This document shows positions 55,101 through 64,000 of a stretch of DNA of 64,000 nt, piece after piece. Source of the DNA: Pteria penguin (lineage: Eukaryota; Mollusca; Bivalvia; Pterioida; Pteriidae). Location of the stretch: NCBI GenBank assembly GCA_035048485.1, contig CM068580.1:54412475-54476474 (forward strand), in the 5' to 3' direction. The translations under genes and the position numbers were made by a program. How positions within the stretch are numbered: the stretch's first letter is position 1; each line of letters starts with the position of its first letter. A model generated the notes under the pieces. The model searched no databases and was not told the origin of the DNA. It saw only the letters and a list, made by a program, of their open reading frames with translations.

Positions 55101-58100
55101 CAGTCTGAGCTCATATTTCCTATATCTTTCATCAGAATTTGATCATACTTCACCAAAATGTTATTTAGGTTAAGGGCTTTTGGACAAAGGTCACTCCAGG
55201 ATTTGACTTATGGCGACACTGGGTTTAAATGTACTTCGGGAAATCGAATTATTTCAGACTTATACTTGATTCCGATCATAGTAAATGCCGGGTCTCCCCC
55301 TTCACAGCACACGAAGCCACCACTGTATTTCATTAAACAGTAAAAAAGTTTCACCGACTTTTCTATATTGCCGCATACACAACGCACCTTAAGAAACCAA
55401 CCAACGTGAAGTGCTGTCCTACACATATACAGTGATACAAGTACGATGCAATGCTACCGACAAATGCCCTGTCACATACATGAATTGCTGCAGTTGGCAA
55501 TTTATGAACCGAAAAGTTTGATGCATTAACTACGATTACTGATTATAAAAATGTTCGTCCGACTCCTGTTTGAGTTCTCTTCTACATCTTTTAGAACGAA
55601 TTTCAACAACATCTGTACGATCGATGTAGACTTTTTCTACGAGTCAAGTCGAGATGTGCACGAGAAATGTACGAGTGAAGGAATTTTAGGTAAAAAGACC
55701 CCGAACACATGTTTATAAAACGTGTTCGGGCTTCAAAAACTCTTAAATTCTCGATGTAAAGATGATGGATAAATCCAAACCATAAGTCTAAAAATCATGA
55801 AACCAGAGGACATACAAAATCAGTGAAAATGAAAAACAAGTGGAAAATAACAAAATATGTCTACGTGAAGAGCATATGTGAACCCCGGTGATGGAGCGAG
55901 ATCAGGTGCCCAGGGGGAGTGAGCATCTCCTGCTTGCTAGCAACACCCGTCATATATACCCAGTAGAAAGAGTCAAATCGTGTAAATTCCATGTTATCTG
56001 ACGAGAACTGGTGACATGGAGAGACATCTCTCATGCCATTATAAAACCCCAAAACAAAACTAAGCAAAACACAAGAGAATCAGTAAAATTGATGTATGCT
56101 CCCCGAACGGCAGTTATAATGCAGGAAATTGATGACTCAATTCAAATACAAAAAATCAGTAAAACTGATTGATGCTCTAAGAAGCACAGCAATAATGAAG
56201 GAAATGAATGACTCAGTATATAGAAAATCATTATATTAATTGATGAAGATTTCAAATCTCAATGTATTATATGGATATCCTAATGAGTCAACAGTAGAAC
56301 AAGTGATCACAGTATCTTAAACTAAAATGAGTAAGCTTGACCTTGATCAGTTATGAAATAAAACTTTTTATCGTGAACATAACCTTTGAGAAATGAACTT
56401 CAGTGACCTTTTCCCAAAAGATCTTAACCTAAATAACAGTTTTGGTAAGGTATGATTAAATTATGATGAAAAGTGTAAGAAATAAGTACTTCATGGTATT
56501 TTAAGTCATAGTTAAAAAGTGACCTTGCCCTTTCAGAAATAACCTTGTATGAACTTTGTCCAAAAGCCCTTAACCTACATAACATTTTGAAGTATGATCA
56601 AATCCTGATGAAAGTCGTAGGAGGTATAAATACTTCATATTATTTTAAGTCATAATTAATAAGTGACCTTGACCTTTCAGAAATGACTGAGTGACATTTG
56701 TTCAAACGCCCATAACCTAAAGATCATTTTTGTGAAGTATGATCAAATTCTGATGAACGAGATATGAGCTCGGAGGGACAGACACGATAGCGACTATATG
56801 CCCCCCCCCCAAGTTTTCGTGGAGCATAAAAAACCAAACAACCCCCTTCCTCCCCCAACAAAAACTCCAAAACAATACAAAAAATAACAAAAACACAATT
56901 AACAAAAATAACTAAATTAGGTATACAAATCCAAATTTCGGTTGGGTATAAATACTGCATTTCTCTATTGTTTTGAGTCGAAATACGGGTTATGGTATTT
57001 TGTTTTATGCTAGCCATATTATCATGCCTCTTTCAGGAAATTCTAGTTGGTAAAATCCTGTATTCCTCCGTATGTGCATAAGTTTATGTTAGCATGTGCT
57101 GCTCTCTATTTAACGGTACCACGTTTCACACATTTGCATCATTAAAAATCTCCCAAGCTTCCCCTTTTCCCATGAAAACATGTTCCTTAATACAACTAAG
57201 GCAGAAACCTGCATGGTCTGTTTACATAACATGCTTTTAGTACTATGCACGTATATTACAGATTCTAACATGACTTGAGAATTTCCCCCTAAATGTCCCA
57301 TAGAGTTCGACTATGCGTTATTCTCCAATATATTCACGGTTAGAATCACCACACCTTACTGGCAGTCACGACGTTTAAAAGCCCCGCCCATCCGTATTTT
57401 GACCATGTCAATAAAATCAATAAGTATATCTCCAGAAAACCAATTTAGGTCATGTCATTTAGGTTTTCTGAAAATCAAATTCTTGATTTTTACATCACAT
57501 GCACCCCTGTTGTCTGCATGGTCTAAATTTATTGTTGACATAAGATATTAATATTTACGGTAAGTACTTATCTAGTTCATGTCAGAATAGAAATAATGAC
57601 GTCCTAATCGTTATCTTATGTCCAGTAACCGCCCCTCGTCGCATTTACCAATCAAATTTACATTAGATAACGATTAGGACGTCATCATTCAGATAATAGA
57701 AAACGCAAACAAGTATTCATATTCTTTAAGAAAAACACAAGTATTCGCAAAATCAAAAGAATTTGAGTGCAATACCATAAGAGAAATGACACGATGAATA
57801 GAAAGCATGCAATTCACCTGCTGTGCCAGTACCATTGGTGACCAGTACTTTTGTAGTCCACATCGAAGTTACAGTATTCGCCACAGTTACTGGAATTTCT
57901 ACAGATACATCATAATAAATTATATTGTCATGTCTTTAAATTCTAACTTTTACACATATTAAAGATAAATCTAAGATTATTCTTTTTAACTCTGTACTGC
58001 ATAGTCTATACATGTAATGATTTTAAAAATTATTAGTTATTTCATCTCATTGAATCATTTTTGTTAAAGGGCGACTATTAACTTCCCTTTGTATGTTTTT

Positions 58101-58733
58101 TCACTTTCAATCGACAATAGTAAAGTGATCTATGAATGTATAAATACCTGAAGAATGTTTACATACTGTGGTTCTTTTCGAATTACAATCTTGGATTCGC
58201 ACAAATTCAGCACTATGCACTGACACTTCGGTAATCACGCAATACTCACCAACTGAACTACTCGATGGCTTATCAACATCATCTGAAATGTCCACATGCA
58301 TTAAATCATTTTAGGGACTCTAACTATTAGACAACTGTATACCGAAATATAAACAGTATGATTATCCATGAGCACAAAACAGAATCAGGACTAAGGAGCA
58401 AACATACTTTTGGATAATAAGAAGTGTGAAAGGTGGAATGGGGAGTCAAAATCCCCTGCCGATCACTCAGTATTGGGATACAATAATTTATAATAGACAT
58501 TACTGAGAGTTTGAAAGGATAAAGCAGAAATGATAAATCATACCTGAAATGTCAATTGTGTATTTAGAAACGTAGAGAGGATAGTTATACAAGTTTTTCT
58601 CTCTACCACAAAACTGAACTTTTGACCCTGGACACTTAGCAGAACATTTGGATTCAATTTTCTTGGTTTCATTCGGATCACTAATTGCGTTATACTTCTT
58701 TAATCCGGCATTAGTACAATAACAATTCTTTTC
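48884..58733 (-). CDS. Type I membrane receptor-like gene: WSC domain, Ser/Thr stalk, TM helix, tyrosine-rich tail (partial, 5' end not found)
   Basis: Seven minus-strand exons with GT-AG borders join in phase: 58733-58544, 58282-58148, 57898-57818, 51177-50998, 50866-50723, 50238-50163 and 49166-48884. The four middle extracellular exons are all 1-1 phase. Exon 1 resembles the second half of a WSC domain (CYCTNAG, CSAKCPGSKVQFCGREKN). Exon 2 adds EYCVITEVSVHSAEFVRIQD with a CNSKRTTVCK end, C-type-lectin-like. Stalk exons follow, then the helix and tail. The gene is likely a cell-surface sensor or adhesion protein; ligand unknown. The phase agreement and absence of stops support an intact host gene, unlike everything else in the window. 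The start, signal peptide and first WSC half lie upstream of 58733 and were not found. Confidence 0.65.
49440..49580 (-). repeat. GTGAGCATCTCCTG repeat, inverted copy
   Basis: tggctagcaatccaggaaat then gcttacttctcccgggcacc and tggtctcgcc is the reverse complement of the type at 55865-55985, diverged. Lies in the intron before the tail exon. Confidence 0.6.
50163..50238 (-). CDS. Transmembrane-helix exon
   Basis: Acceptor tctatattgcag, donor gtaagat. It encodes VFILAGIGIFLAVNLILLIL followed by LKRKKR, a single hydrophobic helix with a basic stop-transfer cluster. That places the C-terminus in the cytosol. It ends in phase 2 and joins the tail exon (G at 49166) to restore an Arg codon. Confidence 0.7.
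50723..51177 (-). CDS. Two tandemly duplicated Ser/Thr-rich stalk exons
   Basis: Exons at 51177-50998 (180 nt) and 50866-50723 (144 nt) are both phase 1-1. Each starts after an acceptor ending tag with AQTxxxTAAIS, continues through repeated STE(R/K/S) units and LTDETLVL(I/T)K, and ends at a gtaat donor. The flanking intron sequence is duplicated as well (unit about 310 bp). They look like O-glycosylated stalk spacers. Confidence 0.6.
51282..51384. repeat. Two adjacent hairpins
   Basis: tgggtcgccc (51282-51291) pairs with gggcgaccca (51299-51308), a 10-bp stem with a 7-nt loop. ttcggaacctt (51331-51341) pairs with aaggttccgaa (51374-51384), an 11-bp stem. Both lie in intron sequence on the receptor gene's strand. 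Confidence 0.7.
51785..52012 (+). repeat. ~160-bp direct duplication
   Basis: cttatgttgtaagacgtaaa ttttgaaccgtaagtctagt followed by tcactacaacgca recurs as aatgttgtatgacttgtaga tttcgaaccgcagggccagt followed by tcacaacaacgta. Old direct repeat, immediately before the MITE at 52024. Confidence 0.6.
52024..52745. mobile_element. 722-bp MITE with CCGAAATGCCCC subterminal repeats and 9-bp target duplication
   Basis: attgttgat at 52015-52023 is repeated at 52746-52754. The left end has taacacgactaacggaaatg; the right end read inward has tagcacgatttaccgaaatg. Extra copies of gaaatgcccc follow on the left at about 20-bp spacing (four in all) and two inverted copies lie on the right. The 9-bp duplication fits Mutator-like transposition. 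The interior holds poly-A runs and no ORF. Confidence 0.7.
52755..55035. other. Intronic sequence without recognised features
   Basis: AT-rich intron of the receptor gene. No exon-like segment with family motifs was found on either strand, though a short stalk-type exon could be missed. Confidence 0.5.
55038..55215 (+). repeat. Dispersed repeat end, inverted partner of 56560-56830
   Basis: ttccccgaaaaatttccggg opens with a hairpin, then gcatatagttgttgtcgtgt, gagctcatatttcctatatc and atcagaatttgatcatactt. The reverse complement of this series occurs in order at 56830-56560. Confidence 0.7.
55865..55990 (+). repeat. GTGAGCATCTCCTG repeat copy
   Basis: gagcgagatcaggtgcccag, ggggagtgagcatctcctgc and ttgctagcaacacccgtcat closely match 39930-40070. 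Non-coding. Confidence 0.7.
56330..56830 (-). repeat. Tandem repeat block (minus sense) ending in a C-run
   Basis: Three units share tgaccttgacctttcagaaa and aagtatgatcaaattctgat, near 56338, 56520 and 56665. The block ends gcgactatatgcccccccccccaag. It is the inverted counterpart of 55038-55215. Confidence 0.7.
57596..57685. repeat. 90-bp palindromic element with 21-bp perfect arms
   Basis: atgacgtcctaatcgttatct (57596-57616) and agataacgattaggacgtcat (57665-57685) are exact reverse complements, with similarity extending about 5 bp outward and inward. The loop is 48 nt. The arms contain the cAMP-response-like core tgacgtc. Confidence 0.8.
58148..58282 (-). CDS. Extracellular exon with two cysteines (receptor gene)
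   Basis: A 135-nt phase 1-1 exon starting after gacatttcag and ending TTCAG|gtatt. It encodes DDVDKPSSSSVGEYCVITEV and continues to DCNSKRTTVCKHSS. The Cys spacing and the TTVCK end recall the C-terminal third of C-type lectin domains, but the domain is too short to be complete. Confidence 0.6.
58544..58733 (-). CDS. WSC-domain exon (receptor gene)
   Basis: Acceptor gtttttag, donor G|gtatgatt. It encodes EKNCYCTNAGLKKYNAISDP, then KCSAKCPGSKVQFCGREKN and YPLYVSKYTIDIS. The CYC...C...CPG...CG order matches the second half of WSC domains, which are extracellular carbohydrate-binding modules. The start is phase 0, so another exon with the first half must precede it. Confidence 0.65.
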
Positions 58734-58739
58734 CTAAAA

Positions 58740-59690
58740 ACAAAACAAACGTCGTTAAGAAAAAAAAGAGACCTATGCGTTTGGATCATCAGTGTTCTGC
58801 ATAAAAATGGTTGTGTTTACATTGCACATTAATAGCAATACCTTATCACAAAATTAGTTTGATTTTAGATTTTCAGTCTGAGCATTTCTTATAAGACATA
58901 TGTGGAAATGTAAATATAGCGCAATAAGAGAAAGAGGAGGAACGTTTAAAATATACTATTCAAGAATGTCAGAACAACCAAAGGCCAGTGCAAGTCCCTT
59001 TGAAAATAAAGTTCAAATATGAAAGCACAAAAAGTGAAACCGAAACTAAAAATTTTCGAGGCGACCTGCCCCGTTCTCAAGGCAAAATCACAAACACAAA
59101 AGTTATACACAAAACTAAATGAAACAATAATAGATAGAGGAATATGTTTACGTTCACGTTGTTGTTGCTAGCAATAAAACCTCAAATATATAACACCCAC
59201 TGTAAATCTATAGGATTATTTGCGGTATTACTAGTAGGAAGGTTAGATCGTAACTGTAAAACTCTGATCACAATGGGTCATTATTACTATGCATGCTGTA
59301 ATATTGTATTACCAAAATATCAACGATTTAACAAGAACTACTTTAAGTCAATGCGTCAGACAACGATCATATCGTTATAGCGACCATAAAATTTTCTAAA
59401 TGTTTACTCAACACGTAGTATTTCATGTCCATGTGATATTAATTTTTCACTCAGCTTGACTCATTGGCTTGTAGAAATATGAAGGAATCGTACTTAGAAG
59501 AAACTCTACCATATCGTATCAATCGAGAAACAAAAACAACAATCGCGAGTTATTGAGAAATGTTACAAATATATAGAAAATTAACGATAGGAAAATGGAT
59601 CTATTTTCGTTAATCATATTTTGAAATAGTAAGTTTTACACAAGCATTGAATTATATTGTTTTTTCATATTGTGTACGTATGTGTTAGTA
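58740..59690. other. No exon recognised
   Basis: Upstream of the WSC exon on its strand. I looked for a GCYxD-type first WSC half or a signal peptide and did not find one. A short plus-strand ORF at 59144-59380 has no support. Confidence 0.4.
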
Positions 59691-59850
59691 TATCTTAATG
59701 TTAAATCAAAGGTCATTGCCAGTTGCTTCTTATGGTAGTACCTGAAACTTTTGCATAAATTCAACTTCATATGAATAAATGTACAGATCGAAACCATGTT
59801 CTCTTTCTACTTGTATCATTAGGTCATTGATTAAGATTTCCCGCTCAATG
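59690..59850 (-). pseudogene. Penelope-like RT fragment
   Basis: The minus frame has FDLYIYSYEVEFMQKFQ and then, after a shift, KKQLAMTFDLTLRY. This is the segment just before the YIDD box in Penelope-like RTs (usually LFLYSYEAEFMQKL...FRYIDD). The copy ends where YIDD should start. It is a separate fragment from the one at 40.3-40.9 kb. Confidence 0.6.
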
Positions 59851-60134
59851 TCCTTTATATATTTGTATTTTCGATATGAACAAGAGAAGAGCAACGCCAA
59901 CGTAGCATATGTCCCCCTAGTTATTTTTGTAACGTGGGCATAAACCACATGAGCACATTAGAGGTCATCTTCTCCTCATGATCACCCACCAAACAATTTT
60001 TTTCCATTCAAAAGTTTGTGTCTAATGATTTAAACAGATATGTCACTTGTCTTCATTTAAATTTAGACATCAGTATTAACTGACACAAAACTTAATCAAA
60101 ATAAATATGCCAACGACATGTATCCTAATTATAA

Positions 60135-60606
60135 CTAATTAACTTGACCTAGATATGCTTAAGATGTATCTGTATACCAAATATCAACTCAATATATCAA
60201 GCTGTTCCTGAGATAATGAGCGGAAACTGCTAATTTTAAGAAATTTCTAAGTCCAAGGGGATATCTCTCACAAAAATTATTGCACATAACCAAATTTGAA
60301 CTTGACCTAAATATCCTTTAGATGTATCAGTGTGTCAAATGTAAATTCAATATCTTTCTTGGTTCCCGTGATAATGTGCGGAAGCTGCTAATTTTAAGAA
60401 AAGTCCAATGGGAATAGCTATGACAAAAATTATCGAACAACAACCAAGTTTGAACTTGACCTAGATATCCTTGAGATATATTTGTATACTAAATATCAAA
60501 TCAGTATCTTTTTTGATTTTAGAGATAATGAGCGGAAATTGTAAATGGACCGACCGACAGCAGCAAAGCAATATGCCCCTCTTTCTTCGAAGGGGGGGGG
60601 GGCATA
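60135..60606 (-). repeat. ~155-bp tandem repeat, three units, ending in a G-run
   Basis: aacttgacctagatatgctt, aacttgacctaaatatcctt and aacttgacctagatatcctt begin units near 60143, 60300 and 60455; each contains gataatgagcggaaactgct or a variant. The block ends gcaatatgcccctctttctt then a G-run and gcat, which mirrors the opening of the block at 6694. Confidence 0.8.
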
Positions 60607-60609
60607 AAA

Positions 60610-62054
60610 AGTGAATTGCAAGTTTTAAGAAATATTCAAAACATAAAAATACCTTTATTTAGTTCACTAAAAAATTGACGAACGACGCATTCATGAGATT
60701 ATCGATGTACGAAAATACAAAGTTGATAAATGAAATATCAAAACGTACATTTAATGTTACTGCCACGTTATACATAAACTTGTTTACTACGGCAGTGATG
60801 AACAAATGTACCATGACTAAATTTTGACAGCAAAGGGTGCGGTGGGTTTTTTTTTCTGTATTGACTCAATATATCATAGCCTGTATAATATTTTCAGTAT
60901 GTTGTATCTGTCAAATCTAAATCGGATTTCGAAGACATTTAAAGCTTGCAGTTATATCTAGATAGAATGTTGCCAATTCTATAGTTCTCCCACCTCTGAA
61001 TGTTTCATTTTTGGGTTATCTAGATCTAAGACAAGCTTTTGTCATATACATGTACCTGTTGTTTCAAACATTTCATGATTAGCGGTTTCAAATGCATAAG
61101 TAACAATAAAAGACATCATAATTACAGATACATAAATATTTAGTTCGAGTAATGAGCACGTGTAATTATAACATTTCTTGCAATTTATGCTAATACTTTG
61201 CATTGTCGGGATGTACAATAGATAGCTTTGCAGAGACATGGCTGCTTTCACTTGATAAAGGTCAAGTGGCTGAGAATTTGTAAAACGAATGTTTATTTAA
61301 TGTTATTGTTATATTAACAAATTTAATATATATAACGTATTTTATGTAACGGTTAGAGAATAGTTTCGATCGTTAGTGTACTAAATATGCTAAAATAATT
61401 AACACAACTCTGACCTTCACCAATTTCACAAACAACTATATGAAATTAGCAAACAAATGCGCCTCAAATGTCTGCATAGCAGACCGAGTGAAAACTACAT
61501 GTTGTACTTAAAGTAAACAAATTTAGAAGTTTCTACAATGTCAAAACACCAATGTTACCTGCAACTTTGTATAAACTTTCACTCATCCCTTCATTTAAAC
61601 TTCACAATAAACACAAAGTCAAATTCTAAAACTAGTCTTCTCGTGACATGTACATTCTTTTTGTACAAATCTACACGTAACATTCACACCTACCGTTTTT
61701 AAATCCCTAAAACTCATTCACAGGAAACTTTCAATGGATAAATCATGCAGAAAACATTTCTACACTGCATCTGCATTATTTTCATACATAACTATGACCG
61801 CAAATAGGAAAAAATCATAATCACTATATTTGTATATCAGTATTGGGATGATAATGTATAGGAAATCACAAAATGGGGAGGGGGCGTCAGAAAAGTATTT
61901 ATTTTCGAATATCAAGAAAATCAATCAGTATTGGAAGTTACCCGTTACTGGAATGAAAGCTCACTCCAATTAAAAGCTGAGGTGAATAAAATAAATAAAA
62001 CGATGTACAGACTTTTCAGCCAAGGTAAACATCAAAATATAATGCACTAGTTAT

Positions 62055-62055
<1 letters not shown>
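60610..62055. other. No gene seen
   Basis: AT-rich sequence; a minus ORF at 61042-61251 lacks motifs. Nothing else recognised. Confidence 0.5.
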
Positions 62056-62057
<2 letters not shown>

Positions 62058-62130
<73 letters not shown>

Positions 62131-62225
62131 CGTTGCAAAGGTCTAAATTTCTATGCAATGGATCAGGCAGATGCCGTCACCATATACGTGAATTAATTGT
62201 GGAGTGACGTAAAATAATAATCATT
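62058..62225 (+). repeat. (TA)n microsatellite joined to a 5'-truncated SINE
   Basis: A TA tract (62058-62127) runs directly into gttgcaaaggtctaaatttc, caggcagatgccgtcaccat and gtggagtgacgtaaaataat, the last ~100 bp of the main SINE. The head is absent. Confidence 0.85.
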
Positions 62226-62234
62226 CAATCAAAA

Positions 62235-62440
62235 AGGATTGCAGCAACGTTTCACATCGAAGATTGTCGGATCGACCAATGCCCGCTAGGTGGCACTGAG
62301 CGTTGCTTTTAAGCCATTTCAGGATTTATGACCCGCTTTCAAGTCAATCGGACATCCTCGATCTTCTCCTGCGTAAAAAAGAACTCGGACGTCACTCGTA
62401 GCCATTATTGAAAAATAGTTCCTGCAGTTGTGGACGCTCG
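62235..62440 (+). promoter_or_regulatory. CpG-rich block, possible promoter
   Basis: About 15 CpG dinucleotides in 200 bp within otherwise CpG-poor sequence, followed at once by an ATG with a possible first exon. Animal promoters often look like this. No TATA box or initiator can be assigned. Confidence 0.35.
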
Positions 62441-62441
62441 C

Positions 62442-64000
62442 ATGTGTACCAAACAAATAGGTCAGTGCTTGGCGTGTAATGAAGACAGTAGAAGACTTTT
62501 GCGATTCAAAGGACCTGAATTAAACAGTAATCCCGAATAGAACTGTTGCAGCTTTACTTTCCTTGACATAGATGACATAAATTGTGTACTGGATTACATT
62601 TTACATTTCTAATATATTACAGAGTTCAATGCCGGAAACCAATTGATGCAATGAATCGATGTAAGTCATTTCGCCGAGTGGCGTCCGATTCTTTTTACAT
62701 AGTAAAGTGCAAGGTTGTTCCGAATCGGTATGTTTGTTTACGGCTATTTTGAAGGGTAAAACACTGAAGCATTCCGAAGTTTTGCTTACACATGTAATGT
62801 TCTAAAATAGATCTTAATGTATGAATGTAAAAATAGCGCCGATTTCGCGGAAATCTCAAACATAATCAAAGGTGAAATCTTTACTTGAACTCCTTAAAAT
62901 TGAAAATATAGTATACACCTTGTATTTGTTAAATATATGCAAGTTTAAAATTCTTAAGGAAATTTTGGGTTAAAATTTTTCCATAAGAATCCCCCGACAA
63001 AGTACTATTTTTCACCGAAAACAAAAGCATGTTGAATTTAAGAAGGATAACTCACACGACAATTTTCTGAATTTCCTCAGTTGTCTTTCGATTGATTGTT
63101 AACATTAACTACTGTAGTAACAGTTTCAGTTTTATTTCGATTTTCTGTTGAATTAGAAAAGTGAAAAGTTCACTGAAACTTTTTCTAAACAGAATAACTT
63201 CAGATTTTTAATACGAAGACTCACAGAGACTATTTTCGGAGTATGACGAGTAAACAGCAAATAGTGATCTTTTTCTGTCTGTCTCAATTCAGTTGCAGAT
63301 TAGGAAGAAAGCGGTTTCATAACATTTTTTTTTTATTTTGATTGCTAAAAGATGTTTTGTCAATAAATTTATTTTTATTTGTCATTTCTCTCAGACTTTC
63401 ATTGAAAGTAATTATCACAAAATAGAATATTTTATATCTATCCTAAATTTTAGAAAATATTTCTAATTATATACAAGCGCATTTTTGAAAGAAAATATGT
63501 TTAGACTCACATATTGATGGGAAAACGGGCTACTACAAATCTTCATTATAATTTTATGTTAACAGCTTGGTGATCATACTGATAGTACCAGTGATAGTGA
63601 TGAAATTGTTGAAAATGAACCAGTAATAAAAATACTAAAGGTAATTATTTTTTTATCACATTTATTTTACATATGATTTATTGTAGCATATATTATGTCT
63701 GCATTGTAAAAAGTTATAAAATGTTGAAAAAAGTTATATTCAAGATAAATAATTCTTAGTTTGTTTACAATACACCGATCCACTTTCGTCGAATGTTAAG
63801 CACTTTTGCGCAAAATACGACTATGATGATGTCACGTAAGGTTGGACAAGTCGGACATTTGATTATGACGTCATAAGCATAACAATCAAAAGTCCGCCAA
63901 ACATCGCTTTCTATGGTGAATAGTGGATCGGTGTATTGTCAGATACCTGATATGACAAAAGCACTTTGTGACAGTGATGAAACTATCTCCGAATCTGCAG
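62442..64000 (+). CDS. Possible gene start with cysteine-containing first exon (tentative, runs off window)
   Basis: Exon 1 (62442-62526) reads MCTKQIGQCLACNEDSRRLL then RFKGPELN before a gtaatc donor. A candidate second exon (62625-62660) adds a QCRKPIDAMNR segment before a gtaagt donor. An exon at 63566-63640 encodes LGDHTDSTSDSDEIVENEPV and has good splice sites. A further exon seems to start at 63962. The phases of exons 2 and 3 do not match directly, so an exon may be missing or the model is wrong. No family recognised. Confidence 0.3.
63767..63939. mobile_element. 173-bp MITE with 18-bp TIRs
   Basis: acaatacaccgatccact (63767-63784) and agtggatcggtgtattgt (63922-63939) are perfect inverted repeats. 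The interior contains gatgatgtcacgtaa and gattatgacgtcataag, and gtccgccaaacatcgctttc. The last has a diverged match at 37475-37500 (agaaagcgatgtttggcaga). No coding. Confidence 0.8.

Noticed and set aside
56724..57017. Minus ORF with a hydrophobic segment and Gly-rich tail
   Set aside because: It overlaps the C-run at the end of a repeat block.
59144..59380. 78-codon plus ORF with a hydrophobic start
   Set aside because: No splice signals, no homology recognised, low-complexity AT-rich surroundings.

Overview
This is an AT-rich animal (metazoan) nuclear window, most likely from a lophotrochozoan and probably a bivalve mollusc. The reasons are spliced genes with GT-AG introns, (TA)n microsatellites, tRNA-headed SINEs, and a mix of BEL/Pao, Gypsy, DIRS-type, Penelope-like, Harbinger, hAT and ISL2EU-like elements. 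The species assignment is inference. Most of the window is transposon wreckage; only one convincing host gene is seen.

Layout. 1-5.5 kb: decayed Gypsy and BEL/Pao retrotransposons. 7.4-8.7 kb: a broken PIF/Harbinger transposase (minus) beside a possible companion-protein exon (plus). 11.05-15.75 kb: an element with ~35-bp terminal inverted repeats (TIRs) carrying a four-exon Myb/SANT-like gene. 15.8-20.0 kb: a second TIR element with subterminal repeats and an unclassified basic protein gene, interrupted by a 5'-truncated hAT copy. 21.9-22.3 kb: a minisatellite.

22.75-36.1 kb is a nest. A minus-strand DIRS/Ngaro-type retrotransposon (gag-like, RT/RNase H, tyrosine recombinase) is split inside its recombinase gene by a 9.26-kb ISL2EU-like DNA transposon (23585-32841). 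That transposon carries a plus-strand THAP/DDE transposase gene facing a minus-strand SAP-like/SWIM/YqaJ exonuclease gene. The transposase gene is itself split by a 3.1-kb non-autonomous element (26446-29538) with 8-bp target duplications. A SINE sits in the RT gene. A second, shorter element with the same convergent layout but different TIRs lies at 44043-47134.

38-43.6 kb holds SINEs, a Penelope-like RT remnant and tandem repeats. From 48.9 to 58.7 kb a minus-strand host gene can be assembled from seven phase-compatible exons: a WSC-type domain, a short cysteine-containing module, Ser/Thr-rich stalk exons (two of them tandem duplicates), one transmembrane helix and a tyrosine-rich cytoplasmic tail. 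Its 5' end was not found. The last 2 kb contains a CpG-rich block and a few possible plus-strand exons.

A ~120-165 bp tandem-repeat superfamily rich in TCAAGGTCA/TGACCTTGA recurs through the window in both orientations. Nearly all mobile-element genes are broken; several frameshifts fall in homopolymer runs, so some may be assembly errors.
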